Shown here one piece after another: positions 39,789-49,880 of a stretch of 64,000 nt of DNA (its first letter is position 1; each line of letters opens with the position of its first letter). The position numbers were made by a program, and so were the translations under genes. The notes beneath the pieces are model-generated. The model worked only from the letters and a program-made list of their open reading frames with translations, had not been told where the DNA came from and made no database searches. Source of the stretch: Gracilaria domingensis (lineage: Eukaryota > Rhodophyta > Florideophyceae > Gracilariales > Gracilariaceae); NCBI GenBank assembly GCA_022539475.1, contig VCMS01000044.1, positions 1 through 64,000 on the forward strand, written 5' to 3'.

Positions 39789-40775
39789 ATGTATGCGTTC
39801 GTTCCAACAGCGGTGCGCTTGGCGGCGCCGTGCCGCACGAGTGCGACAGTCAGCCATGCATCAAAGTCGTCATTCGTGTCACCCATACCACAGAGATCGT
39901 CTCTTCCTAGCCGTATCTTTGTGAATTCGACGACGTCCACTACATCACCATCCAAGAAATCGATCACCCGAACACCAATAACAGCAGTCCAGAAGTCTCC
40001 TGCCGAAACATTTGAGGCCGCCGTCACATTGGGATCGTCCAAAGCGTCGCTCCCAAGCTGGAAGGTAACACTGCTCGCAATCCTGGCAGGCGCTTATATC
40101 GCGTTAGGCGCCCTTTTGGCACTCTGCGTAGGCGGAGCGGCCCCGGCGTTGAAGGCGGCTAATCCTGGCTTGCAAAAACTTTTGTTCGGGGCATTTGGAT
40201 TGCCTGGTGGATTACTACTAGTATGTGTTGCTGGCGGTGAATTGTTCACTGGTAATACGGCGCTGCTTACGTGCGCATTCATGCAGAAACGTGCCGGATT
40301 TGGTGGTGTTTTGCGTAATTGGATCTGGAGTTATATCGGAAACGTTCTGGGATGCGCGCTGGTGACCTGGTTAGCAGTTGTCAGCGGATGTGTCGGTGGA
40401 GCTGGTGGTGCGGCAGCGGCGGCGATTGCGAGCGCCAAGGTCGGTATGCCGTTCATGACGGCGTTTATGAAGGGTATTGTGTGCAATTGGTTGGTGTGTC
40501 TGGCGGTGTATACGCAGAACGGAGCGAATGATCTCATAGGAAAGTTCATTGCGATCTGGTTGCCGATATGCGCGTTTGTTGCCATGGGATTTGAACACTG
40601 TGTGGCAAACATGTTTCTGATTCCGTTCGGAATGGCTATGGGCGCAGAGGTTACTGTGAAGCAGTATCTAATGGCCAATTTGTTGCCGGTGACGCTGGGA
40701 AATCTCGTAGCGGGAGTTGTGTTTGTCGGGTTGGCTTATTCACTTGCTTTTGGGAAGAAGAAGGCCGCTGCTTGA
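39789..40775 (+). CDS. Plastid-type formate/nitrite transporter (FNT family)
   Basis: A 328-residue membrane protein counted from the ATG at 39789. The first ~80 residues (MYAFVPTAVRLAAPCRTS..) are rich in Ser, Thr and basic residues without acids, and carry an early Phe, like red algal plastid transit peptides. Six hydrophobic segments follow with FNT marks: GA.LALCVGG in the first, GGELFTGN at the second, a central NW.W.Y.GN loop, KGIVCNWLVCLAVY, and GFEHCVANMF. In green algae the plastid FNT (NAR1 type) brings nitrite into the chloroplast for nitrite reductase; the same role is likely here. The frame is open upstream to 39702, but the start at 39789 gives the better transit peptide. It lies 338 bases after ankyrin gene 1 on the same strand. 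Confidence 0.85.
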   Translation: MYAFVPTAVRLAAPCRTSATVSHASKSSFVSPIPQRSSLPSRIFVNSTTSTTSPSKKSITRTPITAVQKSPAETFEAAVTLGSSKASLPSWKVTLLAILAGAYIALGALLALCVGGAAPALKAANPGLQKLLFGAFGLPGGLLLVCVAGGELFTGNTALLTCAFMQKRAGFGGVLRNWIWSYIGNVLGCALVTWLAVVSGCVGGAGGAAAAAIASAKVGMPFMTAFMKGIVCNWLVCLAVYTQNGANDLIGKFIAIWLPICAFVAMGFEHCVANMFLIPFGMAMGAEVTVKQYLMANLLPVTLGNLVAGVVFVGLAYSLAFGKKKAAA

Positions 40776-41891
40776 ATTGATGGCATGACGCCGTTGGATT
40801 TCTCCCGCTATCTCGCCCATGTGCATCACCCATGGCTGAAGTAATGGGTTTTGTTTGCAGGGGCAGAATCGAATTTCTGCAGTTTCGTGCTTCTTTCCTG
40901 TCACATCCGAGCTTTTCGATTACCTTTCAAATGTTGCTGGACTTCATGATCTCCTAGTTGATACCAGGGTATTGGCATGGAGCTCAAGTCCGTGATAGAC
41001 TTTAAATAACGAGTTAAACTTCTTACTACAGCGGAAGAATTGGTTCACTACCAAATCATCGCAATTAGCAGTTGCAGTGCGCAAGCTGCTTTCTGTGAAC
41101 CGGCCATACGCGCTGATAGAAAACAGCCCTGTTAGAAAACAGCCCGCCACAATGAAGGCTTTAGCGCGGAGCATCGCCTGGCCTCGCGAGGCGTGTTGTG
41201 CGGTGTCTCTAGGCCAAACGCAGTAAGTCCATGGCCAACACCACATCGTACTCACACTTGAACATCATCATGATGCTCGAGAAGTCCTCCGGAGCAGTTG
41301 AATCCCTGCAAACTGCAACCCCTCTGTAGCGACGCAAACAAGAGACGGTGCATTATTTTGCGTAGAACAGCTAACTCGCGCGGTAGGCGGGCGTTAACGG
41401 CCCTGGCGGTGTCGTCAGTGTCGTAGAACAGCACCCATGTCGCGGGGGGCAGTTAGAACAGCGCACAGGCGTCGAACGGCCTCATGGGAGGCGTTCACTG
41501 CAGGATTGAAACTCTGACCATGAACAGGGTTCACCCCTGGCTGTTGGCCAACTTGCAGTGCACGACATTTTCGATGCCACTGGAGTCGGCGTGACCTTAA
41601 CACTTCGCTCTTTGCCCTAAGGTCATGGCGGGATATGCCGCGACGGAAAAACTTTTGTATTAGACAAGCCCCTCACAATCACAACTGTACAGAGTATGGA
41701 ATTTCTTCATCAGGGGTAGAGGTAAACGACTGAACTATTATGATGATGAAGTTGAGAGAAGCTCAGGTTGGTGCTTTGATGACATTGGCGAGTCTGGATA
41801 TCAGAGATTGCATGTAAATTTCAATATTCGTTCACCGTACAAACTTTGTCAAAATACACGGTGTTGGAGAATGGCGAGGGAGCTAACTCGC

Positions 41892-41940
41892 TGTCAGAAC
41901 ATCATACAGGGTGTAATATACCCCGTATGATGTTCTGACA
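41892..41940. repeat. Hairpin: 24-bp arms with two mismatches, 1-base loop
   Basis: Arms 41892-41915 and 41917-41940 are reverse complements except for two positions. Its form matches those at 21204, 30100 and 34378, with unrelated sequence. Confidence 0.9.
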
Positions 41941-42259
41941 TATTATGAAATCCATATGTTGAAAAAACAATGAATTCATAACAACGGGCAATACTTTTTA
42001 GAGGCGAGAAAGAGCATCATAACTTGGATGGCGTAGATGTCTGTGACCGTCACATGTTATAGAATCTGGGAGAACTGACAAGATAACCTGGAGCCCAAAA
42101 ACAAGGTAATATTATCGCCTACATGCCAGGCGCACGTATTGGTGCTTCCCATCCTCAGAAGAACACCACTATATCCCTGGTCAACGACGTTGCTCTTACG
42201 GGTTCAGCCTCCACCTGAAACCTATAACCCCATACGTTAGTGGTTGGAACAACTTGACC

Positions 42260-42321
42260 AACATCAGAATGATGCTCAATGGAAGGAAGTAGAATATGAG
42301 AATGAGCATCATTCTGATGTT
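42260..42321. repeat. Inverted repeat: 19-bp perfect arms, 24-base loop
   Basis: Arm 42260-42278 is the exact reverse complement of 42303-42321. It has a longer loop than the other hairpins. A short CCTTCCGATT tandem repeat follows at about 42338-42360. Confidence 0.9.
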
Positions 42322-42787
42322 CATTTTGATATTCCCCTTCCTTCCGATTCCTTCCGATTCTGATTCCGATTCATGAATTCCGAACGTGGCGGTAAAAGAG
42401 ATAATGACTTGAGCAACACAATTTCAAATCTTGACGGATGCACGAGTAAACGTGTATCACAGTGTCCCAGTTGTCCTGTAGCCATACCAGGGTTCTCTCG
42501 AGTAGAAAAGCAGCAACAACGCGGTTCAAAAGCTTCATCTCCGGAAACGCGGTCGACAAGGGTAGAAATGATTCCTTCGATTATGACCATCAATTATGAA
42601 GATGTTGAATTCTATACTCCTGTTTGTTCGGTAAAGCTATCATGTATCTGTAAAGAACAGTTGACAAAACTCTTGTTATGTAAAGTTATAGATCTGATCA
42701 TCGATAAAACCCGTACTGTTTACAAGTGTTACTATGCGACGCTTTCGCGTATGTTTCTTCTAGTGAAATCAGTGTCACGTCGTCTAG

Positions 42788-42806
42788 CTGTACCTTTGGT
42801 ACAGCA
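42788..42806. repeat. Small hairpin CTGTACC-TTT-GGTACAG
   Basis: Perfect 8-bp arms (GCTGTACC/GGTACAGC) with loop TTT. The same inner arms occur at 30678-30694. Confidence 0.85.
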
Positions 42807-42837
42807 ACGATCTTCTCGATATCTTAGTAGTATCGAT

Positions 42838-43185
42838 ATGGGCGACGCCGCGCTACCGCCGGCGACCCCCGGCGAGAAGACAGAGAACTCGGACAGAGGC
42901 GGACCGAGAAAAAAGAAGAGGCCAGGACTGTTACTAAACAGTCGGGTTCGTGCCCATGTTTCACTTTAGTTTTCGCTTCCGGTGCAACAACCAGCGCCAT
43001 ATCTTCCGGACAGTGTCTCGTATCCTCCTTGGGTCTTTGAAGGCAAAGAACAAAACCTCAAGCTACATCAATTATTCCACAGGGGATTATCCCGTGTGGA
43101 CTGCCTTACGCTCGGCGATACTGTACACTGTCACGTTGAATCTCGCCCACATTTTTTTCTTGACATACGCAACTTCGTGACGTAG
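42838..43185 (+). pseudogene. Possible small two-exon gene or remnant
   Basis: A GC-rich coding-like start (MGDAALPPATPGEKTE..RKKKRPG) runs from an ATG at 42838 to a stop at 42967. Shortly after, another frame reads YLPDSVSYPPWVFEG..LHQLFHRG to a stop at 43183-43185. The LPDS.YP.W pattern faintly recalls mitochondrial ribosomal protein mL54. An intron joining the two is possible but no splice site is compelling. I also see a small hairpin CTGTACC-TTT-GGTACAG at 42788, upstream. Weak call. Confidence 0.25.
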
Positions 43186-43873
43186 CGGGCTATCTTAAGC
43201 ATAGAAGGCTGATCCTAGGCGATTCCGCTCTGTTCCATGCGTTGAGGGCAGAGTTTCCCCTGTTTGGCTTTCGTAGGGAGAAAAGCCGATCCCATCTGCA
43301 GTTTAATTGCACGTGTAACAGTTCCTGTGACGAGACTTTTAGAAAAGCTCCAAAAATCCTCAGCTTTATCCTTTCCTCCAAAGCAGGCCACGAAGCAGAA
43401 CTTAGCCTATGATTCGGCGTGATGGGAGCCGGTCAAGGAGAGAGCATGAGGCCGTCCATCATACATTTCGTCAGCGTTCTCGCAATCTCGATTGTAATGT
43501 ATCTACTTGTCGTTTGCATGCGCAGAACAATGAGTAAACAACCTACGAAAGTGCTCTTATCCCAACCAGTTGGCGTTTATTTGTTGTACTCCATATCGAC
43601 ATTTTACTCCACGTTTGCTCTATTTACCACCAGGTAGACCTTTTGCGCTAATGAGCACGCTCGCTGAGCAGTCCAAATGCTTGTAAGCCAGAGCATCAAC
43701 TCCCTTCAACCCCGCATGCCATAACCTCCGTTGTCGTCAAGAAACGACCCATCCCATATCTTGACTCTGCTCAAATCAACCAAAAATTATCACTCTATCG
43801 GGTGTCTGTTTGACCTGAGTCATTCAGAGATTATAACCGACAATCCAGGCTAATTTCTTGACTATCACTCATT
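43186..43873. other. Upstream region of ankyrin gene 2
   Basis: A short plus frame at 43419-43637 encodes two hydrophobic stretches but has no supporting feature. No promoter motif was fixed. Confidence 0.35.
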
Positions 43874-45250
43874 ATGGTGCACAATGGGGGTCAACAACTC
43901 CTTAACGCAGCTCGTGCCAATTACGAAAGTGAAGTGCAACGCCTTCTGAGAACCGGCGTTGATCCCAACTACCAGGATGAAAATCGTTACACCGCTCTGC
44001 ACAAAGCTGCTGCTCAAGAGAATGGGCTGGGTGTATTAGAGCTTTTACTTGGACACAAGAAGACTGATGTGAACATACGGAACCGAAACAAACAAACACC
44101 TCTTATTCTAGCCGCTCGAAACGGAAATTACTACGCTGTTCAAAACCTTTTGAAACGCAAGGCCAAAGTCGGCTACCAGGACAGGTGGAGATGCAATGCT
44201 TTGGATTATGCGACGCAAGTTAGTCACGAGGACATTGTTAATGTTCTTAAGAAAGCTGGCGCTCGCCCTACAGCGAGAAAACATATAGCCAAGAACTCGT
44301 TTCGTCGCGAAGTGGTACCCAAGGATACAGCAGAGACGATGCTCACGAAGGTTCTTGTAGATCCTACGGTCAGAATCACGGACGATCAACTTCGTAATGT
44401 GTTACAAGGGTCCAAAATCACCGACATGCGTCTATTCCATTCTGCAAACTACCTAATCCACATGTTGAAGAGGATGAGACACTCTGCCGTGAAGGGGTTT
44501 TGTGACTACAGAAGCTCTGGTGGTTTCGTGAAACTAAATCTTTTCTATAGCGTTTGTCGTTTGCCACTTAACCGAGAAGAGACGTTCATGGTCAAGCAGT
44601 TGGCTGATTACGCTGCGGCTCGTGAACTTATTGGACCTGAATCACCCGCGGACGTGAAGGAAATGCTAAACGTTTATAAAAATATTGGCATTCAGAAGGA
44701 GAAGTATCGGAAGCTGACAAATGACGTCTTACATGAGCTGCTCAAAGTTGACAAGCGCATTTGTAAAGTGGAACAAATGTCGACAGAAACCCGTATGGAG
44801 ATGAAGAGACTTGCCGACAATGAGAAACACGTGAATAGAGACATGAAGAGGATGCTCGATTTCCTTAATGAGCTACACGGGGCTTTGCAGAGGAAGGAGA
44901 GACGCGACAGGTATGTGGGAATAGCCCGCTTTTTACTTTCTGCTATTCCAATCTTCGGGACTATGTTAGGCAACGCTACCGACGCTGCATATGGAGCAGC
45001 GGAAGTGTTCTGTGGATTGACTACTGAAAGTATGGTCGGCATTGGAACTGACATGCTAAAGAGCGGCGTATCATATGGACTTGGTGCGGATCTGAGTGAC
45101 ATCACCAGCGTGCGTGCTGTGACGAGTAGACCGTTCTTGTCCAACTTGGCCCCAAAATCCCGAAAAAGAATAGAATTCATTGTACAGAAAAGCATGTTCA
45201 GAGGTAGAGAAAACCTTCGCAAGGACCTTAAGGCTGTTGACGATGACTAG
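43874..45250 (+). CDS. Ankyrin-repeat protein 2, paralog of the genes at 37414 and 47217
   Basis: A 458-residue single-exon protein. It has three to four ankyrin repeats (about 6-130; YTALHKAAAQENGLGVLELLL.., TPLILAARNGNYYAVQNLL..), a helical middle (about 150-270), a coiled coil (about 275-345) and the shared C-terminal domain from residue 350 (FLLSAIPIFGTMLGNATDA, EVFCGL, MVGIGTDMLK, DLSD, KRIEFIVQKSMF). Compared with ankyrin protein 1 it has far fewer repeats. It is closer to the gene at 47217 (shared AA.NGNYYAV..LL and RW..NALDYA). The shared tail with variable ankyrin number suggests a constant effector or membrane part and a changing recognition part; that is inference. Confidence 0.85.
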   Translation: MVHNGGQQLLNAARANYESEVQRLLRTGVDPNYQDENRYTALHKAAAQENGLGVLELLLGHKKTDVNIRNRNKQTPLILAARNGNYYAVQNLLKRKAKVGYQDRWRCNALDYATQVSHEDIVNVLKKAGARPTARKHIAKNSFRREVVPKDTAETMLTKVLVDPTVRITDDQLRNVLQGSKITDMRLFHSANYLIHMLKRMRHSAVKGFCDYRSSGGFVKLNLFYSVCRLPLNREETFMVKQLADYAAARELIGPESPADVKEMLNVYKNIGIQKEKYRKLTNDVLHELLKVDKRICKVEQMSTETRMEMKRLADNEKHVNRDMKRMLDFLNELHGALQRKERRDRYVGIARFLLSAIPIFGTMLGNATDAAYGAAEVFCGLTTESMVGIGTDMLKSGVSYGLGADLSDITSVRAVTSRPFLSNLAPKSRKRIEFIVQKSMFRGRENLRKDLKAVDDD

Positions 45251-47216
45251 AAGGTAGGCGACCACAGCCAAAAATATCAGGAGTTCAAGTTCACACGGTG
45301 CATGGGGGACGATAACAAGATACCTGTAATGTAATTGTAGACTACATCATTGGCGAATATCGGGTGTATGTTAGAATGCCAATCATGTTCTTTAAGGTTT
45401 TAAAAAACTCACTAATTGTCAATATTTACACGTATCCTCCGTTCACTAATATTTGAGCTTCAAATATGCAATTAATCTTTGTGTTTTATAATAGTATTGC
45501 AAAATGCTCTGTTGAACAGGCAAATTATATGCGCAGGTGTCGCAGTTGCCCAGTGGCTTTTCCATAAATTAATGCCTTTAAAGCCATCTAATTGAAAGGT
45601 ATGGATCAAAAGATGATAACCGAAAGATGCTTCCATTGAAAAGGCCATACGCACCTTTCAGCTTGCATGATGCACTGGAATTTAGAGGATGGCTAGATGA
45701 GAAGAAGAATTCGTCTCGGTCGGAAGAAGCACCACTAATACCTACAGCGCCGGGAAAGCCACATCTCGTAGATGACTCTGCCGTGGTATTCATCACGACA
45801 AATGACGCCATGAAGCGGGAATATGTTCGGGCATCAGCAGCATTGACAGGCCACTCTGCTCTTGATGTCAAGTGACAGCAAATAAGGTGATGAAAATGAA
45901 CGTCAACGAAATATATGTTTACACGTTCATGTAAATCCATCAGCAATACCCTTACTGTTTGTACTGACAAATTGTTGGGTCCTGGGAATGCGATGTTTTC
46001 ACTGTTGGCTCAGAAATTCATAACCCTTAACAGGGATAAATGCGTCACATTTAAACAAACATTATGTTAGTTGGTTTAAGGCCTTACGCGGCACCTTTGA
46101 GCTGAACCAAGGTGTCGACCTGCCCGGCACGCGCGTTTCAATTGAAACTTTCAATCCCACAGCGAACACGTTGAGACGAATCTAACCTAAGTCTAAAATG
46201 TAGAACCTGCATATGTTTCTTTAGGATACCTACAAGCAATCCCCTGTGTTTGTTCTTGAAATCTGCAAGACAGAAAGCGGTAGGAGGGAAGTACACCTGC
46301 AGGTTCACCTTGTGCTTCGCCATAGTTAATGGTACAACTCGTAGCATCAAATATCCCGAGAGGAAATACCTTCGTAATTTAGTGTTCAGCGCGAAATTCA
46401 ATGGGTGTCAAAATTTTTGGCATTCTCATGAGAGAGAGAGAGCTGCTTTTGCGGATAGCTCCGCTAACGGGTCGGAAAAGTTGTGCTATTGGTCGGGCAG
46501 ACGGTAAAAGAGACGGAAATAGATGTTCCAAAGCTGAACACTTCTCGATTCTTTCCCCCACACACGTTTGAGCGTGACGTAAATTAGCGAATTCCGGTTT
46601 TCTTTACGTTCTCTTGCATTTCTTCTTACGAGTGGCACATATAAATCAGTGTTTAACATAGACCTGACCTCGACTGTACGTGTAGTAGATTGGGCCAACG
46701 TCAGAGATAGATTAGAGGCGAGATGGTCTCGAGAGGTCAGGCGCCGGTTGTGGCATCACAAAACCATATGTACTCTCCAATACAACAATCCCAATAGCAA
46801 AAGGGAGGACATCTTCGAAGATTCGCAATACATTTCGTCTCTTTCTTAGGAAATGCAAACAGTTAATCACTCCCTTCCTGGGAGTACACGAAGAGTAAGA
46901 AGTACAGCTAAACATACCAATCACACTTTTCTGAAGTAGAGAATGATGAACACAAGAATGTCTGAGTGATTGCGGTCTGCGCAACTTATACAACTGTATC
47001 GGCTCATTTGCGTCTAAGACGCTACCTGTGCGGAGCAAACTGGCATGAAACCAGATACATCCCTTCACAAGGCATGTCTTGCATGCCTTTGTCTCCAGGA
47101 ACGCAACTTGCAGAATTCTCCCTTCTCTAACACATTTAACCTCACTTCCGACGGATATCTACTTGAAACACGTTAGCAATGCTTCTCCACCCATAGTACA
47201 CATCATTTGTTTTGTT
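45251..47216. other. Intergenic, no gene supported
   Basis: Several short frames but none with motifs. It contains a (GA)n run near 46429-46441, the palindrome GTTTCAATTGAAAC near 46133-46147, and the small hairpin AGGCATG-TCTTG-CATGCCT near 47070-47088. Confidence 0.45.
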
Positions 47217-48578
47217 CAATGGGACAGACAAGGAGATAAACTCCTACAAGCATCCCGAGATGGACTGGAAGGTCGTGTGCGCAGATATCTCGCTGCTGGC
47301 GTTGATGCGGGTTACGAAGATTCTGAGGGCTGGACGGCACTTCACGAAGCTAGTTGTCGGAAGCAGAGCCTTGGGGTGTTGTTAATCTTGCTCAAGTCGG
47401 CGAATATCGATGTCAACAAAAGAAATCAAGACAAAGAAACCCCTCTCATCTTAGCGGCTCAAAATGGAAATTATTATGCAGTTGTCCACCTTTTGCAATA
47501 CAATGCAAAGATCAATAGGCAGCACAGGTGGGGATACAACGCTTTGGACTATGCTTCACAAAATCGTTATCGGCACATTGTTCGTGCTCTGCGTGAAGAC
47601 GGTGCCCGAAAATCTGACAACCTAGGGAAAAGAAAGAGCTCTTTAGTTCGAGCAATGGTACACATGGATACACCAGAAACAATGCTCCGCCGAGTTCTTG
47701 AAGAGCCTACCGTCCGCATCACATTCAATCAGCTTGCGAACGTGTTGAACGTCTCTAGAATCACCTCGGCCCTTCAGTTCTTCTCAGCCAATTTTCTTGC
47801 TCAATTACTTAAGACGGCTAGGCATCCCCTCATGGTTTGGTTTTCTGATTTCGATGAGTCAAGGGACTATTTGCAAGAGAATGTATACCTTCAAGCTGCT
47901 TATATACGACTTAACAAAGGAGAACAGTTCATGGCTCAGTTGGTAGCTCAACGTGCCGAAGATTGCAAATTAATTCGGCCTGAGTCTGCGGTTATTGTGA
48001 GACATTCCATAAGGTTTGGTTCAGAACTCCGTTCGTATGCAGATAAGCTTCAAGAGGTAAGGGATGAACTTCTGAAAGAGTACCTCAACTTACGCAATCG
48101 CATGTGTAGGGTGGAGGAAATGTCATCAAAAGTACGCGAAATCCTTTATGAACTTGTTGATGATGATCAGCAAATGGCACAGACAGTGACTGCATTGTGC
48201 GATTCGTTCAATAAGTTGTCCTGGGCTTTGGAGAAGAAAGAGAGACTCGAGAAATATGCAGGAGTATTCCGCTTCTGTCTTTCATTTATCCCAATAGTCG
48301 GACCATCATTGGCCCTTTCATGCGCATCTGCTGACCTGTTCGCTGGGCTGCCTGCTGAGAATGTATTTGGAGTAGCCACCGATCTAGCTAAGGGTGTAGT
48401 CTCGTTGTTGTGTGGCGTGGATTTAAGTGACAGCATCAGCGTCGGTGCAGTGACCAGTAGAGCATTTATGTCGAACATTCCTCGAAAATCCAGGAAACAA
48501 ATTGAATTTGCTGCGCAGCAAAGCGAGTTTGGATGTTTACGAAACGTATCCAAAGAGCTTGATTTGGTTGATCATTAA
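47217..48578 (+). CDS. Ankyrin-repeat protein 3, paralog without an in-frame ATG start
   Basis: A frame with the same plan as ankyrin protein 2: ankyrin repeats (GWTALHEASCRKQSLGVLLILL, TPLILAAQNGNYYAVVHLL, GYNALDYASQNRYRHIV), helical middle, coiled coil (near RVEEMSSKVREILYEL) and the shared C-terminal domain (FCLSFIPIVGPSLALSCASADLFAGL, VFGVATDLAKGVVSL, DLSD, KQIEFAAQQSEF). The position matching the start codon of protein 2 is 47217. The frame stays open upstream to about 47079 but contains no ATG until the middle of the protein. At the place of the paralog's ATG the DNA reads TTTG. Possible explanations are a non-AUG start, an upstream exon or early decay. The rest of the frame is clean for 450 codons, which argues against long decay. 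Confidence 0.75.
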   Translation, partial: QWDRQGDKLLQASRDGLEGRVRRYLAAGVDAGYEDSEGWTALHEASCRKQSLGVLLILLKSANIDVNKRNQDKETPLILAAQNGNYYAVVHLLQYNAKINRQHRWGYNALDYASQNRYRHIVRALREDGARKSDNLGKRKSSLVRAMVHMDTPETMLRRVLEEPTVRITFNQLANVLNVSRITSALQFFSANFLAQLLKTARHPLMVWFSDFDESRDYLQENVYLQAAYIRLNKGEQFMAQLVAQRAEDCKLIRPESAVIVRHSIRFGSELRSYADKLQEVRDELLKEYLNLRNRMCRVEEMSSKVREILYELVDDDQQMAQTVTALCDSFNKLSWALEKKERLEKYAGVFRFCLSFIPIVGPSLALSCASADLFAGLPAENVFGVATDLAKGVVSLLCGVDLSDSISVGAVTSRAFMSNIPRKSRKQIEFAAQQSEFGCLRNVSKELDLVDH

Positions 48579-49880
48579 ACGCAAGGCAGGTGAGTATCTG
48601 AAAATGGTGTCATGGAGAGCAGTAGTCCAGCTTCTTGATGGATATTGAAGAGCTGTAAAGCGGTAATTGTATGTCTTCAATGCCATCGAGTATCTTAAGT
48701 ATTCAGTCCGTTCATCTTGCAATATCAGTCTCAGTTGCCTTTGATTGCCTTCGAGGCAACCTGGATCACTGAACAGACTTTGGGCGGAGGCAGAAGAGGC
48801 CTGGGCAGATAATGCAGCCCTTGCTACCCTATTAAATGGAACTGGGCTAACTAAGTAAAACTTGAAAGAGTCGGCAAGGATTAACTCTGTTACATGGATC
48901 TATGTTGTAGTCGACGACAGGTCTAATTGTTTGCTCTACAGAGCTATTATTTCTATAGATCATCTCATGGTGCGTGCAGGTCGTCTTGTGTATCAGTGAA
49001 AGACCAGGAGAAAGTCTATGACTATTTTAAGTGACTACTACAGAATTTTTTTAGTCATGTAGTCATAGTCATTACAATATCTGGCGTAGTCGTGGAGTCG
49101 AAAATACGGGCCTGCGTGAATGTCGTCCCACCCTAACCGGTTAGGGAGGTTTATGGCAGCGACGATCGTATTGCTACGCTCTTGGTCATGTTGGATTATG
49201 TACGAGATGCAGGAGAGCCCCAACTCCGCGTATCTTCTGTTATGTCCATACGAGACTATCACTGGAAGAAAAAGGTATCGAAACGCTCGAAAAGATTTGC
49301 AAATGCGTGTGAACTCATGCGCCCAATTGGAGAGAGCAAGACATGAGGAAGGTAAAGCTCGCACTGTAATGAGACGCCGTTCACGTTTTGTCAGCGGCGA
49401 CGATGACTCTCAAACGGCACGAAACCAAGCACAACTCACGACCATACCTGCCTAGAACGTGGCACGCGGTGATTGGACGTCGTGTAGCACAATTGTTCAG
49501 CTGTGGCTGTGATTGGCCCGTTATTGAATGCGAACACGATGCCACGCCGTGCTGCGTTCAGGTTTAGGAATGACAGGCGAGGACGACTTGTCCTGGATGA
49601 GCCCGTGCTTTGACATCGGGTGTTGTGATCGCTCGCGCTTGTTCCCCAAACGTGCCTTGAACGGGACGGAGGCCCGCGTTTTACTGGTTGGTTGCCTCGT
49701 GAACGTTTCGCGGATCGCCTATCTGATAGTTTTTGGAGCCCTTTCCCGCTTCCCCGTATATAGAGATCGGCTGATACAGGCCACTCTCAGGTCGATTGTG
49801 GTACTCTCTCTCTTTTACAGCTGATTTCGACTGTTTCTCTCCAATCCATTAGCGATTCGTATCTCGCTGATTGTCCCATT
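48579..49880. other. Intergenic and citrate synthase promoter
   Basis: No gene supported in 1.3 kb. It holds the 16-bp palindrome CCCTAACCGGTTAGGG at 49131-49146 and a likely TATA box near 49757. Confidence 0.5.
49757..49763 (+). promoter_or_regulatory. Candidate TATA box of citrate synthase
   Basis: TATATAG lies 118 bases before the ATG at 49881, with a pyrimidine-rich stretch between, as expected for a short 5' leader. Confidence 0.4.

Larger units (their letters stand above)
40776..42372. other. Intergenic with two hairpins
   Basis: No gene seen in 1.6 kb. It contains a short direct repeat TAGAAAACAGCCC (near 41120 and 41135), the hairpin at 41892-41940 and the inverted repeat at 42260-42321. 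Confidence 0.5.

Noticed and set aside
42373-42837. N-terminal part of a 198-codon plus frame
   Set aside because: Composition is not coding-like and it starts in a simple repeat; only the part from the ATG at 42838 looks possible.
42373-43185. Firm call of mitochondrial ribosomal protein mL54
   Set aside because: Only a short LPDS.YP.W pattern supports it; kept as a weak remnant.
46649-46849. 66-codon plus frame between ankyrin genes 2 and 3
   Set aside because: Too short, no motif.
49120-49455. 111-codon plus frame upstream of citrate synthase
   Set aside because: Starts near a palindrome, no motif, and lies in the upstream region of a strong gene.
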